Made by a program: the position numbers and the translations under genes. Shown here piece after piece: positions 31,316-40,034 of a stretch of DNA of 47,002 nt; position 1 is the first letter of the stretch, and each line of letters starts with the position of its first letter. This stretch comes from an uncultured Lachnospiraceae bacterium (GTDB taxonomy: Bacteria > Bacillota > Clostridia > Lachnospirales > Lachnospiraceae), in NCBI GenBank assembly GCA_910588125.1, contig CAJUPI010000020.1:1-47002 (forward strand). Reading direction: 5' to 3'. The notes beneath the pieces are model-generated. The model ran no database searches and was not told the DNA's origin. It worked only from the letters and a program-made list of their open reading frames with translations.

Positions 31316-32332
31316 ATGTTAAGAGCAATGGACGCAGCAGTGGCGGGCCTTCGGGCTCACCAGAACAAAATGGACGTAGTTGGACATAATATTGCAAACG
31401 TTAATACATTTGGTTTTAAGGCGCAGACCTATACCTTTAAAGAGGCGATGTACCAGACGTCTACTTCTTCCACCGGCGGTACAGATACAGCAGCTGGTAC
31501 GAACTCTGCCCAGTTTGGTTATGGTGCCTTGATGGGAACCATCGGTATGGATATGACGGCCAGTACGCCGACCTATGTAGGCGGATTTAACGCGACGATA
31601 AGCGGAGACGGGTTTTTCCTGGTAAAATCAGTAAAAAATGAATATGGTAATGAGGATGTGAAGGGCGCTGATTTTTATTATACCAGAGTAGGCCAGTTTT
31701 CCCTCGATAGCAATGGATATGTAGTAGACGGGGATAAGAACTTTGTATATGGGTATATGCCGAATGATGACGGCACAATAGACACGACGAAGCTGGTTCC
31801 GCTGCGTATGCCGACTGGTTATACAGAAGCTGAGTATAATGCGGACGGAACTCTTAAGACTCCGGCTCAAGTGACTTATGACTGGGAGAATGCCGATACG
31901 TCTCCGCTGATGTCGAAAGAGATAACCATTAACAGCGCCGGTGAAATCATGGTAAAGGCTGAGTATGAGAAGACGGTGAAAGAGCCGGATCCGAATAATC
32001 CTAATGCAACCATAGACGTTGTCAGAAAGAATACCGCCACCGTCTCCCTCGGTAAAGTTGCCATTGCCACATTCCAGAACCCCAACGGTTTGTCGAAAGC
32101 CGGCGGCAACTATTATACCACCACGAACGGTGACAATGCAGGTAACGTATCTCCGGGAATCGCCGGCGGCGCCAATCCTGATTTGATGACCGGTTATGTG
32201 GAGGCATCCAACGTGGATTTGGCCAAGGAGTTTTCCGATATGATCACGACCCACAGAGGGTTCCAGTCCAATACTAAGATGATCACGGTGTCGGATGAGA
32301 TGCTTTCCGATTTAGTCAGTATGAAGCGGTAA
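31316..32332 (+). CDS. flgE: Flagellar hook protein FlgE
   Basis: FlgE polymerises into the hook that links rod and filament. The 338-residue protein carries the axial-protein signature at the N-terminus (KMDVVGHNIANVNTFGFKAQ), the ISGDGFFLV motif near 95, the YTRVGQFSLDSNGYVVD turn and the C-terminal helix (NVDLAKEFSDMITTHRGFQSNTKMI). It is on the short side for a hook protein, having only a small variable outer domain. A hairpin and an AAAGGAAA-type ribosome binding site precede it. It is followed by flbD. Confidence 0.96.
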   Translation: MLRAMDAAVAGLRAHQNKMDVVGHNIANVNTFGFKAQTYTFKEAMYQTSTSSTGGTDTAAGTNSAQFGYGALMGTIGMDMTASTPTYVGGFNATISGDGFFLVKSVKNEYGNEDVKGADFYYTRVGQFSLDSNGYVVDGDKNFVYGYMPNDDGTIDTTKLVPLRMPTGYTEAEYNADGTLKTPAQVTYDWENADTSPLMSKEITINSAGEIMVKAEYEKTVKEPDPNNPNATIDVVRKNTATVSLGKVAIATFQNPNGLSKAGGNYYTTTNGDNAGNVSPGIAGGANPDLMTGYVEASNVDLAKEFSDMITTHRGFQSNTKMITVSDEMLSDLVSMKR

Positions 32333-32350
32333 TAGCCAGCGGGGGATAAG

Positions 32351-32704
32351 ATGAAGATCCGGCGTCAGAGCGAGAACCAGAAAATTATGGACCGCGCCCG
32401 CAAGGCGCGGAAGGAAAGAATATCGGGAGAGAGAAGCCGCGCGCGCCGCGGCTACTCCACCGGAAATGCGGAAAATCAGGTAAGTGACAGTGGAGGAAAA
32501 GGAATGGTTAGGGTAGTCCGGCTGAATGGAGAAGAGCTGTACCTGAATTTACTCCAGATCGAATCCATGGAGTCGATTCCGGAGACAAAGGTAAAGATGA
32601 TGAATGGAGATTACTTTCTTGTGAAGGATTCTGCGGATTCGATATTGAATCAGATCCGAGCGTTTATCAAGAGCTGTGTGGTCTATGACGGCGAGAGTGA
32701 ATAA
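32351..32704 (+). CDS. flbD: FlbD/SwrD family flagellar protein, start uncertain
   Basis: FlbD (SwrD in Bacillus, about 70 residues) raises flagellar power and lies next to flgE in many Firmicutes. The family core is residues 52-117 here: MVRVVRLNGEELYLNL, IESMESIPETKVKMMNGDYF and the final helix. The frame starts at 32351 with GGGGGAT before the ATG, giving 117 residues and a 51-residue Arg-rich extension. An internal ATG at 32504 has a better site (GGAGG at 32492-32496) and would give the normal 66-residue protein. The long form is listed because it fills an otherwise empty 170-base gap in a tight operon. The family is secure, the start is not. Confidence 0.8.
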   Translation: MKIRRQSENQKIMDRARKARKERISGERSRARRGYSTGNAENQVSDSGGKGMVRVVRLNGEELYLNLLQIESMESIPETKVKMMNGDYFLVKDSADSILNQIRAFIKSCVVYDGESE

Positions 32705-32741
32705 GCGTTTCGATGATTGATATATTTAGGAGGAAGATACA

Positions 32742-33554
32742 ATGGATTTGACAACGCTTATAGGCATAATTATGGCGCTGGGGTTGTGCTTGTGGGGAAT
32801 CGGACCCAGTAAGATCGGGAATTTTATAGACCTGCAGTCTCTTGCCATCGTTATTGGAGGTACAATCGCGGCGGTTACCGCCAGCTATCCGTTCCGCATT
32901 CTGATGGATGTCCCCAAGCACATTACCGTGCTGTTTCGGGGGAAAAAATACAATATCCCGAAGCTGGTAGATCAGCTGGTAGATCTGGCGATGTTAGCCA
33001 GGCAAAGCGGTTTGCTGGCGCTGGAGGAAAAGGCGGAGGAGATCAAAGATCCCTTTTTGAAGCAAAGTGTATTGATGATTGTTGATGCCAGCGACCCGGA
33101 TAAGGTCCGGGATATGCTGGAAAAGCAGATGGATGATATGATGGCCAGACATGATGAAGCGGCCGGACTTTATGAGAAGGCTTCTTCTTATGCACCGGCA
33201 TTCGGTATGATCGGTACATTGATTGGCCTGATCAACATGCTGAAAGGACTGAATTTAGACGGCGGCGGCGGAGCCAGCAGTCTGGGCGCGGATATGTCCG
33301 TGGCATTGATCACTACCTTCTACGGCAGTGGCTTTGCCAATATTTTCTGTCAGCCGATCGCAAAGAAGCTGCGTGTGCGGCAGGCGGAGGAAGAGCTCTA
33401 TTGTACCACGGTAATTGAAGGGTTAATGGGAATTCAGGCAGGTGAGAATCCTAAAATGCTAAGAGAACATTTACTGTCCTGTATGAAACAGTCGCAGCAG
33501 AAAAAGCTGCTTCTGAAGGCAGAGAAGGCCAGCGGCGGAGGTGGTGAGGCATAA
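32742..33554 (+). CDS. motA: Flagellar stator protein MotA
   Basis: MotA and MotB form the ion-driven stator around the rotor. The 270-residue MotA has four membrane helices (about 1-22, 31-51, 150-170, 185-205), the cytoplasmic loop with charged residues that meets FliG, and the conserved YAPAFGMIGTLIGLINML segment with the functional proline. The start has TAGGAGGAAG. The TAATG overlap with motB couples translation. In related operons fliL occupies this neighbourhood. Confidence 0.96.
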   Translation: MDLTTLIGIIMALGLCLWGIGPSKIGNFIDLQSLAIVIGGTIAAVTASYPFRILMDVPKHITVLFRGKKYNIPKLVDQLVDLAMLARQSGLLALEEKAEEIKDPFLKQSVLMIVDASDPDKVRDMLEKQMDDMMARHDEAAGLYEKASSYAPAFGMIGTLIGLINMLKGLNLDGGGGASSLGADMSVALITTFYGSGFANIFCQPIAKKLRVRQAEEELYCTTVIEGLMGIQAGENPKMLREHLLSCMKQSQQKKLLLKAEKASGGGGEA

Positions 33555-34489
33555 TGAGCAGGAGAAAGAAAGGCGGCGGAGGCGGCGAGGACTGCGGAAG
33601 CTGGATGGATACATACGGCGACATGGTGACGCTTCTGTTGTGCTTTTTCGTTATGCTGTATTCCATGTCTAATCTTGACCAACAAAAGTGGGAGGTTTTT
33701 GTAAAAAGCGTTTTTCCCAATGCCTCCGACGAGCAGCAGATTGCAATTAACGAGAATATTATGGAGGGAGAATTTGATGTATCCGGCAATCTGGAGACAA
33801 ACCAGGAACTAGATGAAATGGATGAGCTGGATAAGTTGTATCTCTCTATTGTACAATATCTGAGCAACAGTGGGGTAGAGGGAGTCAGTATGAGCCGGGG
33901 AGAGGGCTATGCTTTTGTGGCCTTTGAGAACCATACGTTTTTTAACGGCGACAGCTCGGTGCTGACACCGGAAGCCACGCAGATCCTGGATGTGTTTTGT
34001 GAGGCGATAGCTCCCAATGCAGAATTAATCTCACAGATTGAGATTATGGGACATACCGCCCAGGCGGATCCCAATCGTCCCAACAGGCCGCGGACAGACC
34101 GGATGCTTTCGTCCCTGCGTTCGGCAGAGGTGGCCGCTTACATTCAGGAAAAGAACATTATTGATCCCAGTAAGCTGATTGGCATCAGCTACGGACAGTT
34201 CCGTCCGGTGGATACGTTCGAGACGGCAGAGGGCCGGGCAAAAAACCGCCGGGTTGAATTTTTGATTGTGGATAAAGGGGCGGATATCAAGTCAATGAAT
34301 GATTTTTATGATGAGTATTATAGCAGTAGAGAGGCCGGCGACGTGACCATCACAGGGCAGGAGCATCAGGGGGATACGTTCATACCAGTCGGCGGAAACT
34401 CGGAAGGTTCGGCGAGCATGATTGATCAGCCGTCAGGCGATATTCCGGATGGTGCGGCGCAGCCTGCAGAAGGCGCCCCAACAGAATAA
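33554..34489 (+). CDS. motB: Flagellar stator protein MotB
   Basis: MotB anchors the stator to peptidoglycan and carries the ion-binding aspartate. The 311-residue protein has a short basic N-terminus, then Asp23 in WMDTYGDMVTLLLCFFVML, the only membrane helix. The OmpA-like peptidoglycan-binding domain (about 115-230) has IEIMGHTAQADP and the AKNRRVEF motif. The C-terminal 70 residues are polar and probably disordered. Proton or sodium use cannot be decided with confidence from the helix. Confidence 0.95.
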   Translation: MSRRKKGGGGGEDCGSWMDTYGDMVTLLLCFFVMLYSMSNLDQQKWEVFVKSVFPNASDEQQIAINENIMEGEFDVSGNLETNQELDEMDELDKLYLSIVQYLSNSGVEGVSMSRGEGYAFVAFENHTFFNGDSSVLTPEATQILDVFCEAIAPNAELISQIEIMGHTAQADPNRPNRPRTDRMLSSLRSAEVAAYIQEKNIIDPSKLIGISYGQFRPVDTFETAEGRAKNRRVEFLIVDKGADIKSMNDFYDEYYSSREAGDVTITGQEHQGDTFIPVGGNSEGSASMIDQPSGDIPDGAAQPAEGAPTE

Positions 34490-34515
34490 CAATTGAGTAA
34501 AGGTGGCGTTTAACT

Positions 34516-35640
34516 ATGGCAGACGTATTATCTCAAAGTCAGATTGACGAGCTTTTGAAGTCCATGCAGGGAGGCGGCGGTTCGGCGAAAGCAGAAGAGA
34601 AGCCGGCACCGGCAGAGCAAATGAAAAAGCAGGATCCGCCTGCTACGGCAGCGGACAAATCTCAGAAGCAGCAAAAGCCTGAGATTAAATATAACAAGTA
34701 TGATTTCTACAGTCCCAGGAAATTCACCAAGGATAAGATGAAGATCCTGAGCAGTGTGTTTGAGAATTATGCGAGAATCATCACTTCACAGGTCAATGGC
34801 TTGTTCCGGGTTATGACTGACATTACCGTGATGGAGGTTCAGGAACGGCGCTATTATGAATTTGTAAACTCTTTGAAGGAAAACGATATAATCACTTTGG
34901 TCAATACAACCATTGAGGGTAATACTCGTAAGCTGGTCCCGTTAATGATGTATGTCACGCCAGGATTGGTGATTACACTGATCGATCATATGCTGGGTGG
35001 CGGCGAGGAAGTGGTGAAAGTAAAAGACGGCTATCGATACTCCGATGTCGAAACCGCTCTTTACCGCAGAATCCTTTCTCAGCTGATTCATGCATTAAAG
35101 GATGGTTTTGCCAGTTATATCAATGTGGATTTTGAGGCATATCGGATCGAAGAGAATCCCAGTATGATGCAGGATGTGGGACTTGACGAGACCGTGGCGA
35201 TTATTATGTTAAATGTGGATGTGGCGGGTCTGGCTATGGAACGGATACGGCTTTGTATGCCGGGAAATCTTCTGGAATCGATGTTTCAGGTTATGGACAG
35301 CCGCCGGCATCTGGCCAAAGGCTATGCTTACGAGGATAACCGGGAGACGATTCTGGACAATATCCGGTATTCGCAGCTTCCAATTACCGGCCAGCTTGGC
35401 ACGGTAAATCTGGATTTGGATGATATTTATCATCTGAAGGTTGGGGATGTGATAGATATGAATAAGCCCAAGGATCGGGATGTCAAGCTGTATGTCGGCA
35501 GACAGGCATGGTTTACCGGTAAAATGGGTATTTATAAGAAAAATGTAGCCATTCGGATCAATCAGAGATTGTATGAATGTGACGATTTGGAGGAAGCCGA
35601 AGTGGCGGCGACAGAAGAAACGCCGGTTTTTGATGGATAA
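34516..35640 (+). CDS. fliM: Flagellar motor switch protein FliM
   Basis: FliM links FliG to FliN/FliY in the C ring and binds phosphorylated CheY. The 374-residue product starts with the CheY-binding motif LSQSQIDELLKSM (about 5-17), followed by a Pro/Lys/Gln-rich linker. The CheC-like middle domain (about 60-260, with LGGGEE and SDVETALYRRIL) and the C-terminal SpoA/FliN-like domain (about 285-360) follow. AAAGGTGG lies before the ATG. It directly follows motB; the fliL gene that often precedes fliM is missing. Confidence 0.97.
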   Translation: MADVLSQSQIDELLKSMQGGGGSAKAEEKPAPAEQMKKQDPPATAADKSQKQQKPEIKYNKYDFYSPRKFTKDKMKILSSVFENYARIITSQVNGLFRVMTDITVMEVQERRYYEFVNSLKENDIITLVNTTIEGNTRKLVPLMMYVTPGLVITLIDHMLGGGEEVVKVKDGYRYSDVETALYRRILSQLIHALKDGFASYINVDFEAYRIEENPSMMQDVGLDETVAIIMLNVDVAGLAMERIRLCMPGNLLESMFQVMDSRRHLAKGYAYEDNRETILDNIRYSQLPITGQLGTVNLDLDDIYHLKVGDVIDMNKPKDRDVKLYVGRQAWFTGKMGIYKKNVAIRINQRLYECDDLEEAEVAATEETPVFDG

Positions 35641-35655
35641 TCTGCAATTTTTCTG

Positions 35656-35685
35656 TTGACATTATGCTAGGTTGATATTTAAAAT
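35656..35685 (+). promoter_or_regulatory. Internal promoter before cheY
   Basis: A perfect TTGACA (35656-35661) and TAAAAT (35680-35685) are spaced by 18 bases in the AT-rich 84-base gap between fliM and cheY. It could give extra sigma-A transcription of cheY and downstream genes. Confidence 0.55.
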
Positions 35686-35724
35686 TATATCATATATTAT
35701 TTTTAGAAAAGAGAGGGGAACACA

Positions 35725-36087
35725 ATGCCTAAGATTATGTTGGTGGATGATGCCGCATTTATGAGAATGATGGTTAAGAATGCTCTGACCAAAAGCGGGT
35801 ATGATAATTTTGTAGAGGCTCAGGACGGGGCAGAAGCAGTGAAGAAGTATGATGAAGAAAAACCGGATATGGTGATTATGGACATTACTATGCCCAACAT
35901 GGACGGTCTTCAGGCGCTTAAGAAAATTCGTGAGAATGATCCGAACGCCAAGATTGTAATGTGTACAGCGATGGGACAGGAGGGCATGGTGGTGGATGCC
36001 ATTAAGTCCGGAGCAAAGGACTTTATTGTAAAGCCATTCAATGCCGAGCGTATTGTTCAGACTGTCAATACAATTTTAGGACAGTAG
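35725..36087 (+). CDS. cheY: Chemotaxis response regulator CheY
   Basis: CheY is phosphorylated by CheA and then binds FliM to change rotation. The 120-residue single receiver domain has the acidic pair Asp8-Asp9, the phospho-acceptor Asp53 in VIMDITMPNMDG, Thr81 and Lys103 in VKPF. There is no output domain. GAGAGGGG precedes the ATG. A separate promoter lies upstream. Phosphatases of the CheC/FliY type that act on it are encoded in the same operon. Confidence 0.96.
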   Translation: MPKIMLVDDAAFMRMMVKNALTKSGYDNFVEAQDGAEAVKKYDEEKPDMVIMDITMPNMDGLQALKKIRENDPNAKIVMCTAMGQEGMVVDAIKSGAKDFIVKPFNAERIVQTVNTILGQ

Positions 36088-36108
36088 CTACTGTCAGGAG
36101 GAAAAGAA

Positions 36109-36558
36109 ATGGCTTTTTTAAGTTCATTTGATATCAGTGCGTCTGCTTTGAGCGCTCAGCGGATCCGGATGGATATTGCGGCAGAGAATATTGCGAATAT
36201 TGATACCACAAGGACCGAGAGGGGTGGCGCATACCGAAGAAAGGATGTGCTCTTTGAAAGCTTCGGAGCCAAATCCTTCCGGGAAGCGCTGCGCAACGCG
36301 TCCGCAGGAAAAGGATTTTCTGGCAGGAACGCGGGAGTCCGTGTAGCCGGGATTATCGAGGATGACCGGGAGATGAAGCAGGTATATAATCCGGGCCATC
36401 CGGATGCGGATGAGAATGGTTTTGTAACAATGCCAAATGTGGATCTGTTGAAGGAGACGGTTGACAGTATGTCAGCGACCAGATCTTACGAGGCAAATGT
36501 TACGGCTTTGAATGCAATGAAGCTGATGGCGCAAAAGGCGCTGGAAATTGGTAAATAA
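36109..36558 (+). CDS. flgC: Flagellar basal-body rod protein FlgC
   Basis: FlgC is a proximal rod subunit. The 149-residue product shows the rod signature near the N-terminus (ALSAQRIRMDIAAENIANIDTTRTERGGAYRRK in pattern), the Y-N-P-x-H-P-D-A motif (VYNPGHPDADENGFVTMPNV) and the C-terminal helix (ATRSYEANVTALNAMKLMAQKALEI). AGGAGG lies before the ATG. The gene normally follows flgB directly; here it lies about 13 kb further on, between cheY and fliY. Confidence 0.96.
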   Translation: MAFLSSFDISASALSAQRIRMDIAAENIANIDTTRTERGGAYRRKDVLFESFGAKSFREALRNASAGKGFSGRNAGVRVAGIIEDDREMKQVYNPGHPDADENGFVTMPNVDLLKETVDSMSATRSYEANVTALNAMKLMAQKALEIGK

Positions 36559-36600
36559 TGTTCCGCGCGTTGAAAAATTTGGATAAAAGGAGATTGAAAA

Positions 36601-37911
36601 ATGGGCGCTAGCAGCTTTAACGAGATGGAGCTGGATGCGATAGGCGAGATTATGAATATCAGCCTTGGCGCATCGGCAACAGCAGTTTCCACGATGCTGG
36701 GCACAAAAGTGAATATTACCACGCCCGTAGTGCTGGTCCAGAAGAAGGATGAATTTGAATTCAAGCGCCTGGAACCGGCTATTGGTGTTGAAATTGATTA
36801 TGTAGAGGGTTTGGAAGGCAAGAATATCATGATGTTCCGCAAGGAGGATATCCGGATAATTGTGAGCACCATGATGGGAGGCGATATACCGGAAGCGGAA
36901 TTCGAGATGGATGAGCTGTATATCAGTGCCATTTGCGAAGTAATGAATCAGATGATGGGGTCTTCGGCCACAGCATTGTCAGAGTTTCTGGGAACGATTG
37001 TCAATATATCCACCCCCAAGTCTTTTGAGATTGGGGAACCGGAGGAATTTAAGAATAAATACTTTATAGAAGCGGATGGCATGGTGGTGGTGCGTTTCCG
37101 GTTGGAGATCGAAGATAAGCTCAACAGTGAGTTTATGAATATCATGCCGACAAAGCTGGCCAAACGGCTTCTGGAGCCTTTTGCCGATTCTCTTGGCCTG
37201 CCAGAAGAACCGGCACAGCCGGTTCCGGAGCCTCCTGTGATTCAGGAACCGGAGCCGCCGCTACAGGCGTTAGCCCCGGAGCCGCCTCTGCAGGCGCCGG
37301 CCCCAGAGCCAATACCTGTGGCTGCGCCACAGCCGCAGCCGATGCCGACATCGCAGCCACAGCCGGCACCACAACCCCAGCCAATGCCACAGATGGCCGA
37401 TCCGTCTTTACAGGCAGCAGCGCCCCAGGGAATGCAGCAGCCGTATTATCCGTATCCTCCGGCAGGAATGGATCCTATGATGATTCAGCTCCTCAATCAG
37501 ATGCAACAGACGCAGATGCAGATGATGGAGATGATGAAAGCAACCAAGACGGCCTCTTCCGAACCGTCGTCTTCTTCCAGCACGGGGAATTCTATTATCC
37601 GGCCATTGACGTCTCCGCAGATTCAGGACTCTGCCGGGGAGGGAGAAGAGGACAAGACCAATCAGGAGATGCTGATGAAGGTACCTCTGGAGCTTTCGGT
37701 GGAAATTGGAAGAACCAAACGGTTGGTCAAGGATATCCTGGAATTTACTCAGGGTACATTGGTTGTTTTGGATAAGATGGCAGGAGAGCAGGTAGATCTG
37801 TTTGTGAATGGCCAGTGCATTGCCAAAGGAGATATCGTGGTGGTGGAGGATAACTTTGGTATCCGTGTCACCGAAATTGTAACAAGAGAATTGAATCCGG
37901 AAAGCTTATAA
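36601..37911 (+). CDS. fliY: Flagellar motor switch phosphatase FliY
   Basis: FliY is a C-ring protein of Gram-positive bacteria that also dephosphorylates CheY-P. The 436-residue protein has an N-terminal CheC-like domain with two intact active centres, Glu16-x-x-Asn19 (GEIMN) and Glu113-x-x-Asn116 (CEVMN). A long Pro/Gln-rich linker (about 200-300, repeats such as APEPPLQAPAPEP) and a Met/Gln-rich stretch follow. The C-terminal FliN/SpoA domain (about 360-436) runs from VPLELSVEIGRTKRLV to GIRVTEIV. The short N-terminal FliM-like CheY-binding peptide of Bacillus FliY is not evident. fliO follows after one base. Confidence 0.95.
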   Translation: MGASSFNEMELDAIGEIMNISLGASATAVSTMLGTKVNITTPVVLVQKKDEFEFKRLEPAIGVEIDYVEGLEGKNIMMFRKEDIRIIVSTMMGGDIPEAEFEMDELYISAICEVMNQMMGSSATALSEFLGTIVNISTPKSFEIGEPEEFKNKYFIEADGMVVVRFRLEIEDKLNSEFMNIMPTKLAKRLLEPFADSLGLPEEPAQPVPEPPVIQEPEPPLQALAPEPPLQAPAPEPIPVAAPQPQPMPTSQPQPAPQPQPMPQMADPSLQAAAPQGMQQPYYPYPPAGMDPMMIQLLNQMQQTQMQMMEMMKATKTASSEPSSSSSTGNSIIRPLTSPQIQDSAGEGEEDKTNQEMLMKVPLELSVEIGRTKRLVKDILEFTQGTLVVLDKMAGEQVDLFVNGQCIAKGDIVVVEDNFGIRVTEIVTRELNPESL

Positions 37912-37912
37912 G

Positions 37913-38272
37913 ATGGAAGGGTTAACGTTGTTTCGTGCAGTGCTGACTGTTATCGTGGTGCTGGTGATGGCCTGGTGGTGCAGCCGCCTTTTGGGAAAGC
38001 AGTGGGGGCAGCTTCCCGGTTCCGGGAATATCCGGTTAGTAGGACAGCTGCAGGTAGGAAGAGATCGCAGTATTTTGCTTTTGCAGGTGGGAAAGGAGCA
38101 CTATCTGGTCGGTGTCAGCCCGGCGGGAATACAGCTTTTATCAAAGGTAGAGGGTGAGTTTGAGACAGAGCAGCCGCCGGGAATGCCTGTAGGTATGCAG
38201 CGCCCGTTCAAAGAGTTTTTTGAGAAACAGCTGGGGCGTTCTGAAAAAAACGGGAGGGAAAATGATGAATGA
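37913..38272 (+). CDS. fliO: Flagellar biosynthesis protein FliO
   Basis: FliO is a small membrane protein that helps assemble the FliP ring of the export gate. The 119-residue protein has one N-terminal membrane helix (about 6-24, FRAVLTVIVVLVMAWWC) and a cytoplasmic domain with the conserved LVGQLQVGRDRSILLLQVGKEHYLVGV pattern. The tail is charged. It begins one base after fliY and overlaps fliP. It is also annotated as FliZ in Bacillus. Confidence 0.9.
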   Translation: MEGLTLFRAVLTVIVVLVMAWWCSRLLGKQWGQLPGSGNIRLVGQLQVGRDRSILLLQVGKEHYLVGVSPAGIQLLSKVEGEFETEQPPGMPVGMQRPFKEFFEKQLGRSEKNGRENDE

Positions 38273-38921
38273 CCTTCTTACACAATTAAATGGCGGAAAT
38301 GTCCCTGTTCTGGATCTGATTATTATGCTTACTCTTGCGGCATTGCTGCCCTCCATTGTTATTATGATGACTTCCTTTACGAGGACGATCATCATTTTGT
38401 CCTTTACCAGGAATGCAATGGGTGTTCAGCAGGCCCCGCCAAATATGGTTCTGGTAGGGATTGCCCTCTTTCTGACTTTATATATTATGAGTCCGGTTTT
38501 GGAGCGGATCAATGAAGAGGCATATCAGCCATATCTTCGGGAGGAGATTTCCCAGGAGGAGGCCCTCGAGCGGATGGTTGTGCCGTTGAAGGATTTTATG
38601 CTCCGCAATACAGAGGCCAATACGATGGAGACTTTTCTTCGCTTGTCGAATACGTCGGTACAGGAGAATCCTCAGGATTATCCGCTGACAGTAGTTGTTC
38701 CGGCTTTTATGACCAGTGAGCTGAAGAGAGGGTTTCTGGCAGGTTTTTTGATTTATCTGCCGTTTTTGTTGGTGGATATTATTGTATCAACAACGCTGAT
38801 GTCTATGGGAATGGTGATGCTTCCGCCGGCGATGATTTCTCTGCCCTTTAAGCTTTTGCTTTTTGTGACAGTGAATGGCTGGGAGCTGTTATTTGAGAGT
38901 ATTGTAATAAGCTTTCGGTAG
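38262..38921 (+). CDS. fliP: Flagellar export gate protein FliP
   Basis: FliP forms the core of the export channel together with FliQ and FliR. The 219-residue protein has four membrane segments and the family signatures SFTRTIIILSFTRNAMGVQQAPPN and GFLAGFLIYLPFLLVDIIVS (given as patterns). No cleavable signal peptide is apparent, unlike in enterobacterial FliP. Two ATG codons (38262 and 38265) follow GGGAGG; the second has the slightly better spacing. The start overlaps the end of fliO. Confidence 0.96.
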   Translation: MMNDLLTQLNGGNVPVLDLIIMLTLAALLPSIVIMMTSFTRTIIILSFTRNAMGVQQAPPNMVLVGIALFLTLYIMSPVLERINEEAYQPYLREEISQEEALERMVVPLKDFMLRNTEANTMETFLRLSNTSVQENPQDYPLTVVVPAFMTSELKRGFLAGFLIYLPFLLVDIIVSTTLMSMGMVMLPPAMISLPFKLLLFVTVNGWELLFESIVISFR

Positions 38922-38944
38922 CGTCATGAGGAAGAGAGGTAGCC

Positions 38945-39205
38945 ATGTCAGATTTACAGGTTTTGGATATTATGTATGATACTTTCCAGCTGGCAGTACG
39001 GCTGACAATGCCGTTTTTGTTGATCAGTATGGTGGTGGGTGTGCTGATTGCCATTTTTCAGGCAGCGACGCAGATCAATGAGCAAACCCTGACTTTTGTG
39101 CCAAAGTTTCTTTCGATTCTGGCGGTTATGGGTTTTTTGGGAAGTACGATTCTGGCAATGCTGCAGGATTTTGTCAGGCTGATGATGTCCCTGATAGGGA
39201 GCTGA
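38945..39205 (+). CDS. fliQ: Flagellar export gate protein FliQ
   Basis: FliQ is a two-helix subunit of the FliPQR export channel. The 86-residue product has the standard length, helices at about 18-42 and 52-72, and the conserved AIFQAATQINEQTLTFVPK loop between them. GAGGAAGAGAGG precedes the ATG, and fliR follows after six bases. Confidence 0.96.
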   Translation: MSDLQVLDIMYDTFQLAVRLTMPFLLISMVVGVLIAIFQAATQINEQTLTFVPKFLSILAVMGFLGSTILAMLQDFVRLMMSLIGS

Positions 39206-39211
39206 TAGGTC

Positions 39212-39964
39212 ATGTTTATTCTGTTTACTCTGGTGTTTATGCGGATGAGCGGAGCCGTGGTTTTCAATCCGATTCTGGGCAGGACCAATTATCCCAGAAT
39301 GGCCAAGGGAGCGTTAATTTTTGTGCTTTCTCTGATGATGTATGCCGGAGTGGGAGGGACACTCAATCATCAGCCGGTCAATATGCTGGAATATGGGATT
39401 ATGCTGGTGAAAGAGTTGATGGTAGGTTTTGTGCTGGGCTTTTCCATGGAGCTGACATTTGCTATTGTCCGTTTTGCCTCAGCGGTTATGGATAATATTA
39501 TGGGTCTTTCTATGGCGCAGGTCTATGATCCGCAGTATAACACACAGATGACGATCACTTCTGGTTTGTACTATGCTTTTCTGGCAATGATTTTTCTTGC
39601 CGTGGACGGACATATACGTTTGATTGCCCTGTTTTTTACCTCAGCAAGGCTAATCCCCTTTGGGGAGGTAGTGATACGGCCGGAGCTTTCGGAGCTGATG
39701 CTGGAGATTTTTCGCACGAATATTGTGATGGGATTTCAATTTGCTTTTCCGGTAGTAGCCATGGAGCTGGTAACAGAAGCAGCGGTGGGGATCCTGATGA
39801 GGATGATTCCTCAGATCAATGTTTTTGCAGTTAATTTTCAGGTCAAAATCATCGTGGGATTGATGATGCTGGTATACTTGTTCAGCCCAATGTCAGCCCG
39901 GCTGTATGTGATGATTGACAATATGTTTCTCTATATGCAGCGTTTGCTGGCGCTTATGGGATAA
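39212..39964 (+). CDS. fliR: Flagellar export gate protein FliR
   Basis: FliR completes the FliPQR export channel. The 250-residue product is a multi-span membrane protein with the family patterns MRMSGAVVFNPILG, GFVLGFSMELTFAIVRFA and MGLSMAQVYDPQ, and ends in membrane helices followed by a short tail. Its length is normal. The ribosome binding site is weak and lies in the end of fliQ, which suggests translational coupling. Confidence 0.95.
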   Translation: MFILFTLVFMRMSGAVVFNPILGRTNYPRMAKGALIFVLSLMMYAGVGGTLNHQPVNMLEYGIMLVKELMVGFVLGFSMELTFAIVRFASAVMDNIMGLSMAQVYDPQYNTQMTITSGLYYAFLAMIFLAVDGHIRLIALFFTSARLIPFGEVVIRPELSELMLEIFRTNIVMGFQFAFPVVAMELVTEAAVGILMRMIPQINVFAVNFQVKIIVGLMMLVYLFSPMSARLYVMIDNMFLYMQRLLALMG

Positions 39965-40034
39965 TGTTCAATCATTGAGGCAGGATTGAGACAAGGGCGG
40001 ACAGATTTCGGACTGACAGAAGGGAGTGGTGAGC

